NCBI RefSeq assembly: GCF_043876815.1
Contig: NZ_JBAWKA010000001.1
Coordinates: 806,001-870,000 of the forward strand
DNA: 64,000 bases
DNA from: Gaetbulibacter_A sp043876815
GTDB lineage: Bacteria > Bacteroidota > Bacteroidia > Flavobacteriales > Flavobacteriaceae
Direction of reading: 5' to 3'
Shown one piece after another: positions 35,817-44,054 of this stretch. How positions within the stretch are numbered: position 1 is the first letter of the stretch; every line of letters begins with the position of its first letter. The notes beneath the pieces are model-generated. The model had not been told where the DNA came from. It did not search any database and saw only the letters and a list, made by a program, of their open reading frames with translations. The position numbers and the translations under genes were made by a program.

Positions 35817-36824
35817 TTATTCTTCCGATGTCATAAACAAGAAGGCCTTAATTACTGGATAAGAAACATTCAACAATGCTGTTCTCACATCATTAACTTG
35901 TAATAGACTTTCATTAAATACAACTAAATTGTTTCCAAAGGCTCTTTTCAACGATGCATTCATTTTTGGAATAGGATTATTATCCACTAGATAGTCCCTG
36001 ATATGATACATTCTTTTTTTATCCTTTGAGAGCTTTTCAAAAAAGTGAGCTCTTTCAGGAGAACTATATTCTTTGTTCCATTCAATCTTTTTAGTGCTTT
36101 CAACCCAGCTAATAAATCTTTCCAATCTTCGCATTTCAAGAGTTTCTTCACTATATTTTGCATGGTAGAAAAGTAAGGCAGGAATATTAATACTAAGAGT
36201 ACTGTCTTTATAAATTTGTGGTCTGTAAGCTTGTTGGGATAATTTAAATTTAAATTCTTTATACTCAGAAGCTTTATAAGATTGTGAATAATTGTGGTAA
36301 ACAAAATCCTTAGTCGCGTCATCTTTAATTTCAGTACGCACAAAAACAGGTTGAATAAATATAAGCCCTAAAACTCTATCAGGAAAGTGCTCTGCCAAAT
36401 AGAGCATATTTTGAGCTGGAACATCTCGACCTAGAAAGAAGGCCTTCTCAATTTCCAGTTTATCCATCAATAAAATCAATTCCTCAGTTGCAGTTTGGAC
36501 ATTATCTTCTTCCAACTGTGGGCTTGTTCTTCCGAAACCGCGTTTTAAAGGAGCAAGTACTTTATTATGTTCCGCTAACTTAGTATAAAATTCAATAAAG
36601 GACTTTTTTTCATGTTGCCAATACGGGCTTGATGAACTTTGATCAAAGTAATTGTGAGCTCCTTGAATCACGATTAACGGAGGACCTTCACCACCAAAAT
36701 CCTTGTACTCCATTTGCATGTTATTTAAATGGGCGATTTTTGATTTATAAGGAATCGAATCCTGTCCAAACATTATAGATAGAGTAAATAGGAATAAGAA
36801 CGAAAATGAAAATTTAGTATGCAT
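35817..36824 (-). CDS. Exported alpha/beta-hydrolase-like protein with altered catalytic motif, copy 1
   Basis: A 335-residue protein with a signal peptide (FTLSIMFGQ, about 20) and an alpha/beta-hydrolase fold outline: an oxyanion-like P-L-I-V-I-Q-G-A-H-N strand-turn and an elbow F-F-L-G-R-D-V-P-A-Q-N. At the nucleophile position there is D, as in epoxide hydrolases, but the second glycine is P. No histidine is found in the expected C-terminal place, so the triad is broken. It is paralogous to 39131-40117 over the whole length. It may be a binding protein rather than an enzyme. Confidence 0.7.
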   Translation of the reverse strand: MHTKFSFSFLFLFTLSIMFGQDSIPYKSKIAHLNNMQMEYKDFGGEGPPLIVIQGAHNYFDQSSSSPYWQHEKKSFIEFYTKLAEHNKVLAPLKRGFGRTSPQLEEDNVQTATEELILLMDKLEIEKAFFLGRDVPAQNMLYLAEHFPDRVLGLIFIQPVFVRTEIKDDATKDFVYHNYSQSYKASEYKEFKFKLSQQAYRPQIYKDSTLSINIPALLFYHAKYSEETLEMRRLERFISWVESTKKIEWNKEYSSPERAHFFEKLSKDKKRMYHIRDYLVDNNPIPKMNASLKRAFGNNLVVFNESLLQVNDVRTALLNVSYPVIKAFLFMTSEE

Positions 36825-36846
36825 TATTAATTTTGGTATTAATGTG

Positions 36847-36979
36847 CTACAACGAGAATAAGTATGGTTTGTTGAGCGTTTAAGAAGTCAATTTAGCAAA
36901 TAAAACCAAACCATAGGAAAATCCGAAGGATTTTTCGGAAAGTGAGAATCTAAGCAATGGATTATAGCCGTTGTTAGTG
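36847..36979. repeat. attC-like repeat O
   Basis: Left end CTACAAC, right end GTTAGTG. GGAAAATCCGAAGGATTTTTC makes the central hairpin. Confidence 0.7.
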
Positions 36980-36986
36980 ACTTTTT

Positions 36987-37691
36987 TTAATTAAAAAGAT
37001 CTAGAAATTTTTCACCAAACCCGTTTTGCAGCAATAAAAAGATTATAGCCAAATTAATAAACGGTAGTAGTATTCCAATGATTGTTAGGTAATGAGGTTT
37101 CTTAAGCTTTTTTATGTCATAGATTATTAAGCCTATGTAAAACAGGTTTCGAATTATTACTGACATAACTAATCCATTAATGATCGTTTGATCAGTTAAA
37201 GGAATTATGTTCCTACCTATTCGGTCTGTTGCAAATCCTAATAAGCCGATGGAAAAAATGAAAATAAGGCGTTTATGAACTTTAGTCTTATTTCTATAAG
37301 TAAACGCCAATGAAATGATAATTATTGAGAATAGCAATCCAATCATGTTACCGACTGTTACTCCTGAAGCAGCCTGAAGGGAAAGTTCTCCAGCATGATA
37401 CCGTATGGCGGTCAAATAGATAATGTATAAATTAGAAAGAAGCATAAGAATTACCCAGCCAAAGATTTTATACCCCATTTTTCTATGGTTTATTATTTTG
37501 CCTTTGGCTATCATATAAGTCTGATAAATTAATCCTACAAACCAAATTAGATTTATCGTACCATGAATGATATAGGCTATTGGTAATTCTTCATAAGTGA
37601 ATAAGGGACGCAATAAGAATGAAGGTGAAAAACCAATCAAAACTATGATGGTCATCAGAATGCTTGTAATAAAAAAGAATGATTTTTTCAT
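36987..37691 (-). CDS. Polytopic membrane protein of unknown function
   Basis: A 234-residue protein with seven hydrophobic segments (about 5-25, 40-58, 75-95, 110-130, 140-158, 178-198, 205-225). Residues that may be functional are H43 in A-Y-I-I-H-G-T-I-N-L-I-W and N-H-R-K-M-G-Y near 70. Histidines on both sides of helix two or three resemble small haem-binding or DUF2306-like membrane proteins, but this is only a resemblance. Not recognised with certainty. One-gene unit between repeats O and P. Confidence 0.6.
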   Translation of the reverse strand: MKKSFFFITSILMTIIVLIGFSPSFLLRPLFTYEELPIAYIIHGTINLIWFVGLIYQTYMIAKGKIINHRKMGYKIFGWVILMLLSNLYIIYLTAIRYHAGELSLQAASGVTVGNMIGLLFSIIIISLAFTYRNKTKVHKRLIFIFSIGLLGFATDRIGRNIIPLTDQTIINGLVMSVIIRNLFYIGLIIYDIKKLKKPHYLTIIGILLPFINLAIIFLLLQNGFGEKFLDLFN

Positions 37692-37705
37692 GAATAAGAA
37701 ATTGC

Positions 37706-37837
37706 CGCTAAAGTTTTTGTATATGAGCTATGGCGTATCTTGGCACGAACCTTAACAGGTGAAAATCAACTTTGGACAAACCCTAAGATTTTCTATGTGA
37801 TGACTAGCCAAGCCATAGGATATATACTCAGTTAACG
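37706..37837. repeat. attC-like repeat P
   Basis: Left end CGCTAAA (AAC worn to AAA), right end GTTAACG. Arms TATATGAGCTATGGCG and AAGCCATAGGATATATA pair strongly. Confidence 0.6.
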
Positions 37838-37841
37838 AGAG

Positions 37842-39011
37842 TTAATTTTTATGATTTGATATTATAGGATATATCTCATTTCGTAAAAGTGCATATGGGT
37901 CATTTTTAATATTCCAATTATTATAATTTCCAGCTGTAGTTACTACTATAATATCATTTTTCAAATCAAAATAGATATTTTGTCCTCCATTTCCAATAGC
38001 TGCTATCATCTTAAATTCATTATTAGAAATGTCATCTAGCCACATCCAAAATTGATATCCATACGCGTCATTTCCATCTGCAACTGTACTCGGAAAGTTG
38101 ATTTTTTCAGAGAAAGATTCCTGTACCCAATGAGAGGGTATTATTTGCCTACCATTCCAAGTGCCATTATTTCTATAAAGCAAACCAAATTTCAATAAAT
38201 CTTGTGATGTTAACCGCAAGCCAGAAGCTGCTGCAAAAGTATCTGAACCATTCCAAGCAGAATATTTGGTCCATTCAAATTTGTTGATTCCCAAAGGGTC
38301 GAATAAATGCTTTTTTACAAACGTATCCAATGGGGTCTTTGATGACCTCACAATAATTTCCGCCAATACTTGAGTAGCTCCACCATTATAATTGAATGAT
38401 GTACCTGATTTAATCTCTAATGGCTGGATTAATACATAGTTAACCGGATCTTCACTTGAGGACATTTTGGTCTCGTTATTTTCTGGATTATTGTAGGGAA
38501 CATCTTCATTCCAAGATAATCCCGTTGTCATAGTTAAAAAGTTCTCTATTGTCCAATTTGATTTTTCTTCACTAAACGTTCTTTTCATTTCGGGGAAAAA
38601 ATCAGAAATCTTTTGTTTAACACTTTTTATATACCCTTTCTCGATGGCAATGCCAATACAGGCTGAAACTATACTTTTTGTAATACTACGAATATCGTGT
38701 AATGTCGTATCGGTAAATTGAACGTTACCAATATTACGTCCCCAAATTTGGTCTTCGCCTTTGAAGTACTGTTCATAGAAAAGTTTCCCGTTTTTAGCAA
38801 TTAGTAGACTATGAATATTCGGATATTCTTGTTTTTTTATTTTGGTTGTTAAATTATTGAGAAGAATTGAATCAATTCCGATTTCTGAAGGAGTAGTAGT
38901 TGGAATTTGTGTTTCAGTTGAATCAATGGATGTTTGGACTTGCTCTGATCTATTTTCTTTACATGCAAATACTAAAATTAATAGTAAAATTGACCAAATT
39001 AAGTTTCTCAT
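37842..39011 (-). CDS. Serine hydrolase lipoprotein (class C beta-lactamase fold)
   Basis: A 389-residue penicillin-binding-protein-like enzyme with lipoprotein signal LVFAC (cysteine 17). The catalytic S-x-x-K is S109-I-T-K112 and the second motif Y-x-N is F-N-Y-N-G-G. Toward the C-terminus, I-G-N-G-G-Q-N-I takes the place of K-T-G/H-x-G. These are esterase/D-aminopeptidase type relatives rather than true beta-lactamases. Likely periplasmic peptide or ester hydrolysis. Single-gene unit. Confidence 0.85.
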   Translation of the reverse strand: MRNLIWSILLLILVFACKENRSEQVQTSIDSTETQIPTTTPSEIGIDSILLNNLTTKIKKQEYPNIHSLLIAKNGKLFYEQYFKGEDQIWGRNIGNVQFTDTTLHDIRSITKSIVSACIGIAIEKGYIKSVKQKISDFFPEMKRTFSEEKSNWTIENFLTMTTGLSWNEDVPYNNPENNETKMSSSEDPVNYVLIQPLEIKSGTSFNYNGGATQVLAEIIVRSSKTPLDTFVKKHLFDPLGINKFEWTKYSAWNGSDTFAAASGLRLTSQDLLKFGLLYRNNGTWNGRQIIPSHWVQESFSEKINFPSTVADGNDAYGYQFWMWLDDISNNEFKMIAAIGNGGQNIYFDLKNDIIVVTTAGNYNNWNIKNDPYALLRNEIYPIISNHKN

Positions 39012-39030
39012 AATATTTAGTTTTAATTCT

Positions 39031-39124
39031 TGCTAACGGTCTCGGCTATGAGTAGCTGCGTGGTTTAGCAATTTAATTTCCAAAGTAGGCGAGAACAAGC
39101 AATTACTTATAACCATTGTTGTAG
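39031..39124. repeat. attC-like repeat Q (shortened)
   Basis: Only 94 bp: the central AAATAAAACC and GAAAATCC hairpin part is deleted while both arms remain. Left end TGCTAAC, right end GTTGTAG. Confidence 0.65.
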
Positions 39125-39130
39125 CACGTT

Positions 39131-40117
39131 TTAATTTTCTATTTCCTTCTTAAAATCTATTATATTCTCCAATTGCCATTGCAAGTAGGAATTGAAAATT
39201 AACAGATTAGATTTATCCTTATATTGTTCGGGTTCAATTTTTGTAATCAAATTTTTACCGAAAGTTTGCTTCATTCCTTTTTCTAGAGCCTCTGAAGGAT
39301 TACAATCTATAAGTTTTTGATGAAGCCGCTTATATCGCACAGTATCCTGTAATAACTCTTTTATGTATTGCTGTTCTTCTTTCCTATCCGGCCAATCTTC
39401 TTCACTCATAAGTTTTAAGTCACCAGTTTCTAAAGACCAAAGCATAAGTGTTGTACTTTCTAAATCAGGATTTATAAAGCGTATTGTTGGAATGCTAATT
39501 CTTTTTAGGGTATCAGTTAAAAATGTAGGACGCCACATTGACCTAGATAGAATAACACGTTTTAGTTTTTCTTTATTGAAATCAGGAGAAAAAATTTGTG
39601 TGTTTTCCGCATGTTCTAATACTTCGGGGTCGGTACAACCGACTGTTATTAAAGGATTATTGTAATAGATAAGTCCTATTATTTTTTCTGGATAGTATTC
39701 AGCAAGCCAGGTCATTTCTTGGTTACCTGGATATCGACCATACAAAAAGGCTTTTTCTATATTTAAAGTCTTCATAAAAAGAATTAGATCTTCAGAAAGA
39801 GTAGCAACATCATATCCCCATTTGGTGTCTGTACTTTTGCCGTATCCTCTTCTTAAAGGTTCAATTACGTGAAACTCTTTGGAAAGACTTTTGTTAAATC
39901 CTAACATTGGACTATTGGGATTTTTGTACGGACCTTCATAATAATTATGAAAATCCTGAATCATAATCAATGCCGGTCCATCTCCACCATAATCCATGTA
40001 TTCCATTTGGATTTCACCTAAATCTGCGATTTTAGATTCATAAGGAAGGGATTCCTGACTATATGAAATTGTTAAATCAAATAGTAAACATATTGTAAAG
40101 AAAATGATTTTCTTCAT
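39131..40117 (-). CDS. Exported alpha/beta-hydrolase-like protein with altered catalytic motif, copy 2
   Basis: A 328-residue paralogue of 35817-36824. It has a signal peptide (LLFDLTISYSQ), the same L-P-Y-E-S-K-I-A-D-L-G-E-I-Q-M-E-Y start of the mature part and the D-G-P-A-L-I-M-I-Q-D-F-H-N strand. At the elbow it reads L-Y-G-R-Y-P-G-N-Q, with Tyr at the nucleophile position, so this copy cannot work as a standard hydrolase. The perfect 10-base GTTGTAGCAC at both ends of the unit, in inverted orientation, makes it a textbook cassette here. Confidence 0.7.
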   Translation of the reverse strand: MKKIIFFTICLLFDLTISYSQESLPYESKIADLGEIQMEYMDYGGDGPALIMIQDFHNYYEGPYKNPNSPMLGFNKSLSKEFHVIEPLRRGYGKSTDTKWGYDVATLSEDLILFMKTLNIEKAFLYGRYPGNQEMTWLAEYYPEKIIGLIYYNNPLITVGCTDPEVLEHAENTQIFSPDFNKEKLKRVILSRSMWRPTFLTDTLKRISIPTIRFINPDLESTTLMLWSLETGDLKLMSEEDWPDRKEEQQYIKELLQDTVRYKRLHQKLIDCNPSEALEKGMKQTFGKNLITKIEPEQYKDKSNLLIFNSYLQWQLENIIDFKKEIEN

Positions 40118-40136
40118 TACGTTTGGTTTTAATGTG

Positions 40137-40380
40137 CTACAACTTTTGGTGTAAGGTTAGTTGCATGTGCAGCAACTAATTTAGTAAACAATTACTTGGC
40201 AGTAAAAATTCCTAAGGAATTTTCGTGATAAGCACTAGCCAAAATAATGAATTATACACTTCTTAAGTTTGGTTGCGGAAAAATCAGCAGGATTCTTTCC
40301 GTCGTAAATCGAAGATAGTAAATTTGCATGGACTTTCCGGAAGGATAGTCAGAAGCAATAAAGTATAGTCGGTGTTGGCA
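40137..40380. repeat. attC-like repeat R (two fused repeats)
   Basis: 244 bp made of a first-subtype repeat (left end CTACAAC, to about 40266) followed directly by most of a second-subtype repeat like M (GGTTGCGGAAAAATCAGCAGG), ending GTTGGCA. There is no gene between them, so a cassette was lost or the sites recombined internally. Confidence 0.6.
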
Positions 40381-40450
40381 ACAGGCTTTCTATTGTTCTG
40401 CTTATCATTTTTTGTTTTATTCAATAAGCGATTTACTAAAATATGGATAA

Positions 40451-40487
40451 AATAAAATCTCAAAACAAAATGTTTTGAGATTTTATT
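40451..40487 (-). terminator. Rho-independent terminator of the OsmC copy 2 unit
   Basis: A perfect 16-bp stem (AATAAAATCTCAAAAC with its complement) and a five-base loop, about 20 bases after the stop codon. It is inside the cassette, unlike most units here, which lack a terminator. Confidence 0.9.
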
Positions 40488-40508
40488 TCTGGTAACAGGG
40501 ATACTTCA

Positions 40509-41063
40509 CTAATTGATTGAAACACTTATATCTGTAGGATTTAATATTGTGTTATAAACAGGTGATTGCTTACTTAATAATAATAATTCCTTTTTTTGTT
40601 CTTCAGATACACCTTCTATTTCAAATGATACTCTGATTTGTTGACTTCCTTTTTCAATAGATGGATCTAAACCTAAAAAGCCTTGAAGGTCGAAATCTCC
40701 TTCTACTCGAGATGATATTCCTTTTATCTCAATCCCACGAGCTGAAGCCAATAATACCATTGAGGTTGTCATACAGCCAAGTAAACCATGGAGTATAACT
40801 TCTGCTGGGTTAGCTCCGTTATTTGTTCCTAATAGAATAGAAGGTTCATCATTGTCATAAACAAAAGGTATTTCACGAGAAGTATCTTCCTGACAAGCTC
40901 CATAAAACCCTTGAATGGTGCTTCTGTTATGCCCTCCAGTAAGCCATTTGTTTGTGGCTCTTAATTCAAATTTTGCTATTGCTGGGTTTTCCTTGATAGC
41001 TCCTACTACGTGATTGATTCCTTCTAAACTAAATCCGTTGAGTGTGTTTGTTAAAGTTTCCAT
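40509..41063 (-). CDS. OsmC/Ohr-family protein, copy 2
   Basis: A 184-residue paralogue of the OsmC at 24443, with M-E-T-L-x-x-T-x-N-G-F at the start in both. It has the shared N-R-S-T-I-Q-G-F-Y-G-A-C-Q-E-D and the signature H-G-L-L-G-C-M-T-T-S-M. Both redox cysteines are present. It is immediately downstream of an AraC regulator (113 bases) in the same unit. The two copies are thus under different control, one sigma-54-type and one AraC-type. Organic peroxide or electrophile detoxification is the family role. Confidence 0.88.
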   Translation of the reverse strand: METLTNTLNGFSLEGINHVVGAIKENPAIAKFELRATNKWLTGGHNRSTIQGFYGACQEDTSREIPFVYDNDEPSILLGTNNGANPAEVILHGLLGCMTTSMVLLASARGIEIKGISSRVEGDFDLQGFLGLDPSIEKGSQQIRVSFEIEGVSEEQKKELLLLSKQSPVYNTILNPTDISVSIN

Positions 41064-41176
41064 TATAAATTGTTTTTAATTATTAATAGGACAAATTTAG
41101 TGCACGTTCATATCCTATTATTTTCATAAAAGTTCAATTTTTTTGTTCTAAAGTTCAAATGGGGGAAACTTAGTTA

Positions 41177-42046
41177 TTAATGCTTTAGAATAAGCTTTCT
41201 ATATTTATTAGGAGGGTATTTAAAGCGATTTTTAAAGCTGCTGTTAAAATGAGATATGTTCTTAAAACCACTCTCATAACAGATGTCGTTTATGTTTAAT
41301 TCAGGATTTTCTAAAAGAGTTCTAGCGTACTCCAATCGTTTTGAATTTAACCATTTTCCGGGAGTTTCTTTAAAATAGTCCTGAAAATCACGTTTAAAAG
41401 TAGATAAACTTCTTCCGCAAAGTCGAGCAAATTCTTCTAATTTAAGGTCAAAATAGAAGTTTTTTTTCATGATTGTTTCAATATTTACTTTTTCAATGCG
41501 TTTTAAAGAATCAAAATATGTGAGCAGGTCTTTGTTAACAGGATTCATAACTAAATTAAAGAAGAGCTCATTAAATTTCATCTCCACCAAATCTCTAGGT
41601 ATTTTGCTGCCAAGTTTCAAATAGCTGAACACTGAAAGAAATAAAGCCTTAAGAGAATCTGTAACGGCAATGTCATATATATAGGTTTCCGAAGGAACGT
41701 TATTCTTAGATTTAAACATCATTTCATTAGTAATCATGAACTTTCTTATAAAATCTTCAGTTATAAAAAATACAACAGTGCAATATGCTTCGTCAAAATA
41801 TTGTTTGGTGCTGTACAGACCTCTCTTAAAAAAAAGAGCTTCCCCAGCTTCAATAGTGTGAGTTTTATCCACAGATGTCCAGTCTTTTTTACCGCTTACC
41901 ACATAAACAAGAAAAGGTGTGTCTGTCCACATTTTAGCCTTTTCAGATTCTAATGGACATTTGTATTCTATAAATAGATAGTCATCCCCAATAAGTTTAT
42001 TTTCTGTCGGATACTTAATGAAGAAATCATGTAATTCTAATCCCAT
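41177..42046 (-). CDS. AraC-family transcriptional regulator
   Basis: A 289-residue regulator. An N-terminal cupin-like sensor (about 1-170) is followed by the double helix-turn-helix (about 190-288): F-A-R-L-C-G-R-S-L-S-T-F-K-R-D-F for the first motif and I-C-Y-E-S-G-F-K-N-I-S-H-F-N-S-S-F-K for the second. These are typical of AraC/XylS activators. It lies directly upstream of OsmC copy 2 in the same unit. A 10-base inverted match (GTTGGCAACA) surrounds the pair, so regulator and target travel together. The inducer is unknown. Confidence 0.92.
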   Translation of the reverse strand: MGLELHDFFIKYPTENKLIGDDYLFIEYKCPLESEKAKMWTDTPFLVYVVSGKKDWTSVDKTHTIEAGEALFFKRGLYSTKQYFDEAYCTVVFFITEDFIRKFMITNEMMFKSKNNVPSETYIYDIAVTDSLKALFLSVFSYLKLGSKIPRDLVEMKFNELFFNLVMNPVNKDLLTYFDSLKRIEKVNIETIMKKNFYFDLKLEEFARLCGRSLSTFKRDFQDYFKETPGKWLNSKRLEYARTLLENPELNINDICYESGFKNISHFNSSFKNRFKYPPNKYRKLILKH

Positions 42047-42100
42047 GAATTAAATTTATTAAATATTTTTCAATTGAATGTAACTTTATTTTCAGCTTGT

Positions 42101-42233
42101 TGCCAACGTTCTCGTGCATGGTTAGCTGCGTAGTTAAGCACTTAATTTAGCAAATAAATCGCAGATAGAATATTCCGAAGGAATGTTCGTAAGTCAGCAG
42201 TGACCTAGCAATTAATTATACGCGGTGTTATCC
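42101..42233. repeat. attC-like repeat S
   Basis: Left end TGCCAAC, right end GTTATCC, a strong within-repeat mismatch. Central GAATATTCCGAAGGAATGTTC hairpin. Confidence 0.7.
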
Positions 42234-42237
42234 CCTG

Positions 42238-43044
42238 TTATTTTTCATTAAGAAATTCAATAATCGATTCGGCGAAGTCCTTTGAAAAAGGTGTACTCAT
42301 ATGGTCTCCATTAACGAGACTCAATTTACTATTCGGTAATTGTTCTTGTAATTCTTTCGGATTTCCATTATCTAAATCCTCATCTCCACAAATTACCAAA
42401 GTCTCTACCTCAATATTATTAAGTTCAGCAGCAGTTGTTTCAGGTTGATAGTCCTGTAAATAGCCCATTATTTTAAAGTTCACATCGAGATTTTGTGCAA
42501 AATTTACGGCTCCTGTAGTCATCTCATTCGGTTCAGTACGTCCAGAAAAAACATTTCCAAATTCAATTCTCCTGTCCCAATTTGGATTCGTAAATCCAAT
42601 GCTCATTCCTCCAAAAACAGCTTTGGTAATTCGTTTATCTTTAGTAAGTAAGTTTGCAAGTACAATTGCACCTCTCGAGTATCCAACGGCGAAATAGTTG
42701 TTGGCTTCTAAATGGTCAACAAGAGCTATTAAATCCTTCACTTCCGCATTATTTTTATAGGCATCTTCATTTTGTGGTTTATCAGAATCTCCATTACCTC
42801 TTAAATCTGGTATAATAACTCTGTAGCCTTGTTCAATCAGTTGTTTTTTTAATTCGGATTTTCCCCAATTCCAATTTCCATCGACTATAAAACCATGAAT
42901 CAGTAAAACAACTTCGCCATTGCCATTATCAGAATACGCAATATTTGTTCCGTCAAATGAAATGAAATGTTTCTTCCTTTCTTCTTGTGATTTACAAGAG
43001 ATTAAGCATAAAATGACTATTAATATTAATTTATATATTCTCAT
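42238..43044 (-). CDS. Alpha/beta hydrolase lipoprotein
   Basis: A 268-residue hydrolase with a lipoprotein signal (ILCLISC, cysteine 18). Unlike the two exported relatives nearby it has an intact triad: oxyanion strand L-L-I-H-G-F, elbow V-G-Y-S-R-G with nucleophile Ser, acid Asp in I-C-G-D-E-D and His in N-G-D-H-M-S. Esterase or related activity in the periplasm is likely, substrate unknown. Single-gene unit between S and T; the stop codon is 4 bases from repeat S. Confidence 0.87.
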   Translation of the reverse strand: MRIYKLILIVILCLISCKSQEERKKHFISFDGTNIAYSDNGNGEVVLLIHGFIVDGNWNWGKSELKKQLIEQGYRVIIPDLRGNGDSDKPQNEDAYKNNAEVKDLIALVDHLEANNYFAVGYSRGAIVLANLLTKDKRITKAVFGGMSIGFTNPNWDRRIEFGNVFSGRTEPNEMTTGAVNFAQNLDVNFKIMGYLQDYQPETTAAELNNIEVETLVICGDEDLDNGNPKELQEQLPNSKLSLVNGDHMSTPFSKDFAESIIEFLNEK

Positions 43045-43057
43045 TTTTCATGATTGT

Positions 43058-43118
43058 GGCTAACGGTCTCGTGTTTGGTGCTTATTCCGAAGGGTATGCT
43101 CTATACGCATTGTTGTGC
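43058..43118. repeat. attC-like repeat T (61-bp minimal form)
   Basis: Left end GGCTAAC, right end GTTGTGC, with only GTCTCGTGTTTGGTGCTTATTC and its partner arm between. At 61 bp it has the length of classical short attC sites and still bounds two units correctly. Confidence 0.7.
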
Positions 43119-43123
43119 TTTCG

Positions 43124-43867
43124 TTATTTTTCTATTTCCTTTTCTATCATTGTTTTTAATTCTAATAAAGTAGTTTTAATTGATTTTAATCTTTTTTCAT
43201 ACTCTTCATACTTTTGACGTTCTAAATCAAAAGCCCAAAGAAAATCTTGATTATTTAGAATATCTTCGACTTTTAGGTCAAAATGCATGTGTTCCCTTCC
43301 ATCATTATGATACACTCGCTTTAACTTTAAAAACTTGTATTGGAATTTAGATATTTTGGATTCGTTTCTCTCATTTAATCGATCGGAAAAATAGGTAGAG
43401 TTAGGTAATCTGGAAGAGTAAGCATTATTAATTGCTTTTCTTAAAGAATCATTCCTTATTACATCTAAACCAGTTGATTTTAAAGCTTCAAACGGCCCAT
43501 TATCGAATCGCAAGCGAGTGTCAATACTTAAATAGGAATAAAAATCTAAAAAAAGTAAATCGTTAATTGTTTTTTTGTGAAAAACATACCTTTGAAGACT
43601 ATCTAGCCCAGATTTTTTTCTTTCTATTCTTGGAATTATACCATTTTCATATGCCTTTAAGTCCTTATTGATTGAATTAAGAAACTCATTTAGGATTAGA
43701 TATTCTTTAGTGTTTACCTTTCTCTGTTCATTCCAATTATTAATTTGTAATGCTATTAAAATTCCAATAACCACAAGTATAATTTCCCCAATTGCATAAA
43801 GTAAATACTTATTGAATTTGTTTTCAGTTAGCATTTTTTGCCTGATTTTTCTAAAGAACTTTATCAT
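43124..43867 (-). CDS. DUF6090 family membrane protein, copy 8
   Basis: A 247-residue copy, the shortest of the nine, of the E-N-K-F-N-K-Y-L-L-Y-A-I-G-E-I-I type with an intact I-N-N-W-N-E-Q-R-K. The motif S-T-G-L-D-V-I-R-N-D-S lies near residue 123. The tail is rich in lysine and glutamate (LERQKYEEYEKRLKSIK), a likely coiled coil. The 3' side GTTGTGCTTTCGTTATTTTT is nearly the same as that of copy 9, showing that cassettes of the family share more than the gene. Confidence 0.85.
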   Translation of the reverse strand: MIKFFRKIRQKMLTENKFNKYLLYAIGEIILVVIGILIALQINNWNEQRKVNTKEYLILNEFLNSINKDLKAYENGIIPRIERKKSGLDSLQRYVFHKKTINDLLFLDFYSYLSIDTRLRFDNGPFEALKSTGLDVIRNDSLRKAINNAYSSRLPNSTYFSDRLNERNESKISKFQYKFLKLKRVYHNDGREHMHFDLKVEDILNNQDFLWAFDLERQKYEEYEKRLKSIKTTLLELKTMIEKEIEK

Positions 43868-43891
43868 TGGTTATTGATTGGTCTTAATGAA

Positions 43892-44023
43892 GCACAACGG
43901 TCTCGGCTATGAGTAGTTAGGTGGTTTAGTCGTTAAATTTAGCAAATTCAAACCAAACTGAAAATCCTCTCGGATTTTTCAGAAGTGACGAGAGCAAGCA
44001 ATTACTTATAGCCATTGTTGTGC
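43892..44023. repeat. attC-like repeat U
   Basis: Left end GCACAAC, right end GTTGTGC. The ends agree over 7 bases only, then diverge, whereas each agrees over 9-10 with its unit. Confidence 0.75.
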
Positions 44024-44054
44024 GTAGTTTTTAATAGTTCACAAAAGGGTACTC

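Noticed and set aside
37842..39011. True antibiotic beta-lactamase
   Set aside because: It has the S-x-x-K fold but also a lipoprotein anchor, and the third motif is not K-T-G; it is more like an esterase or peptidase relative.
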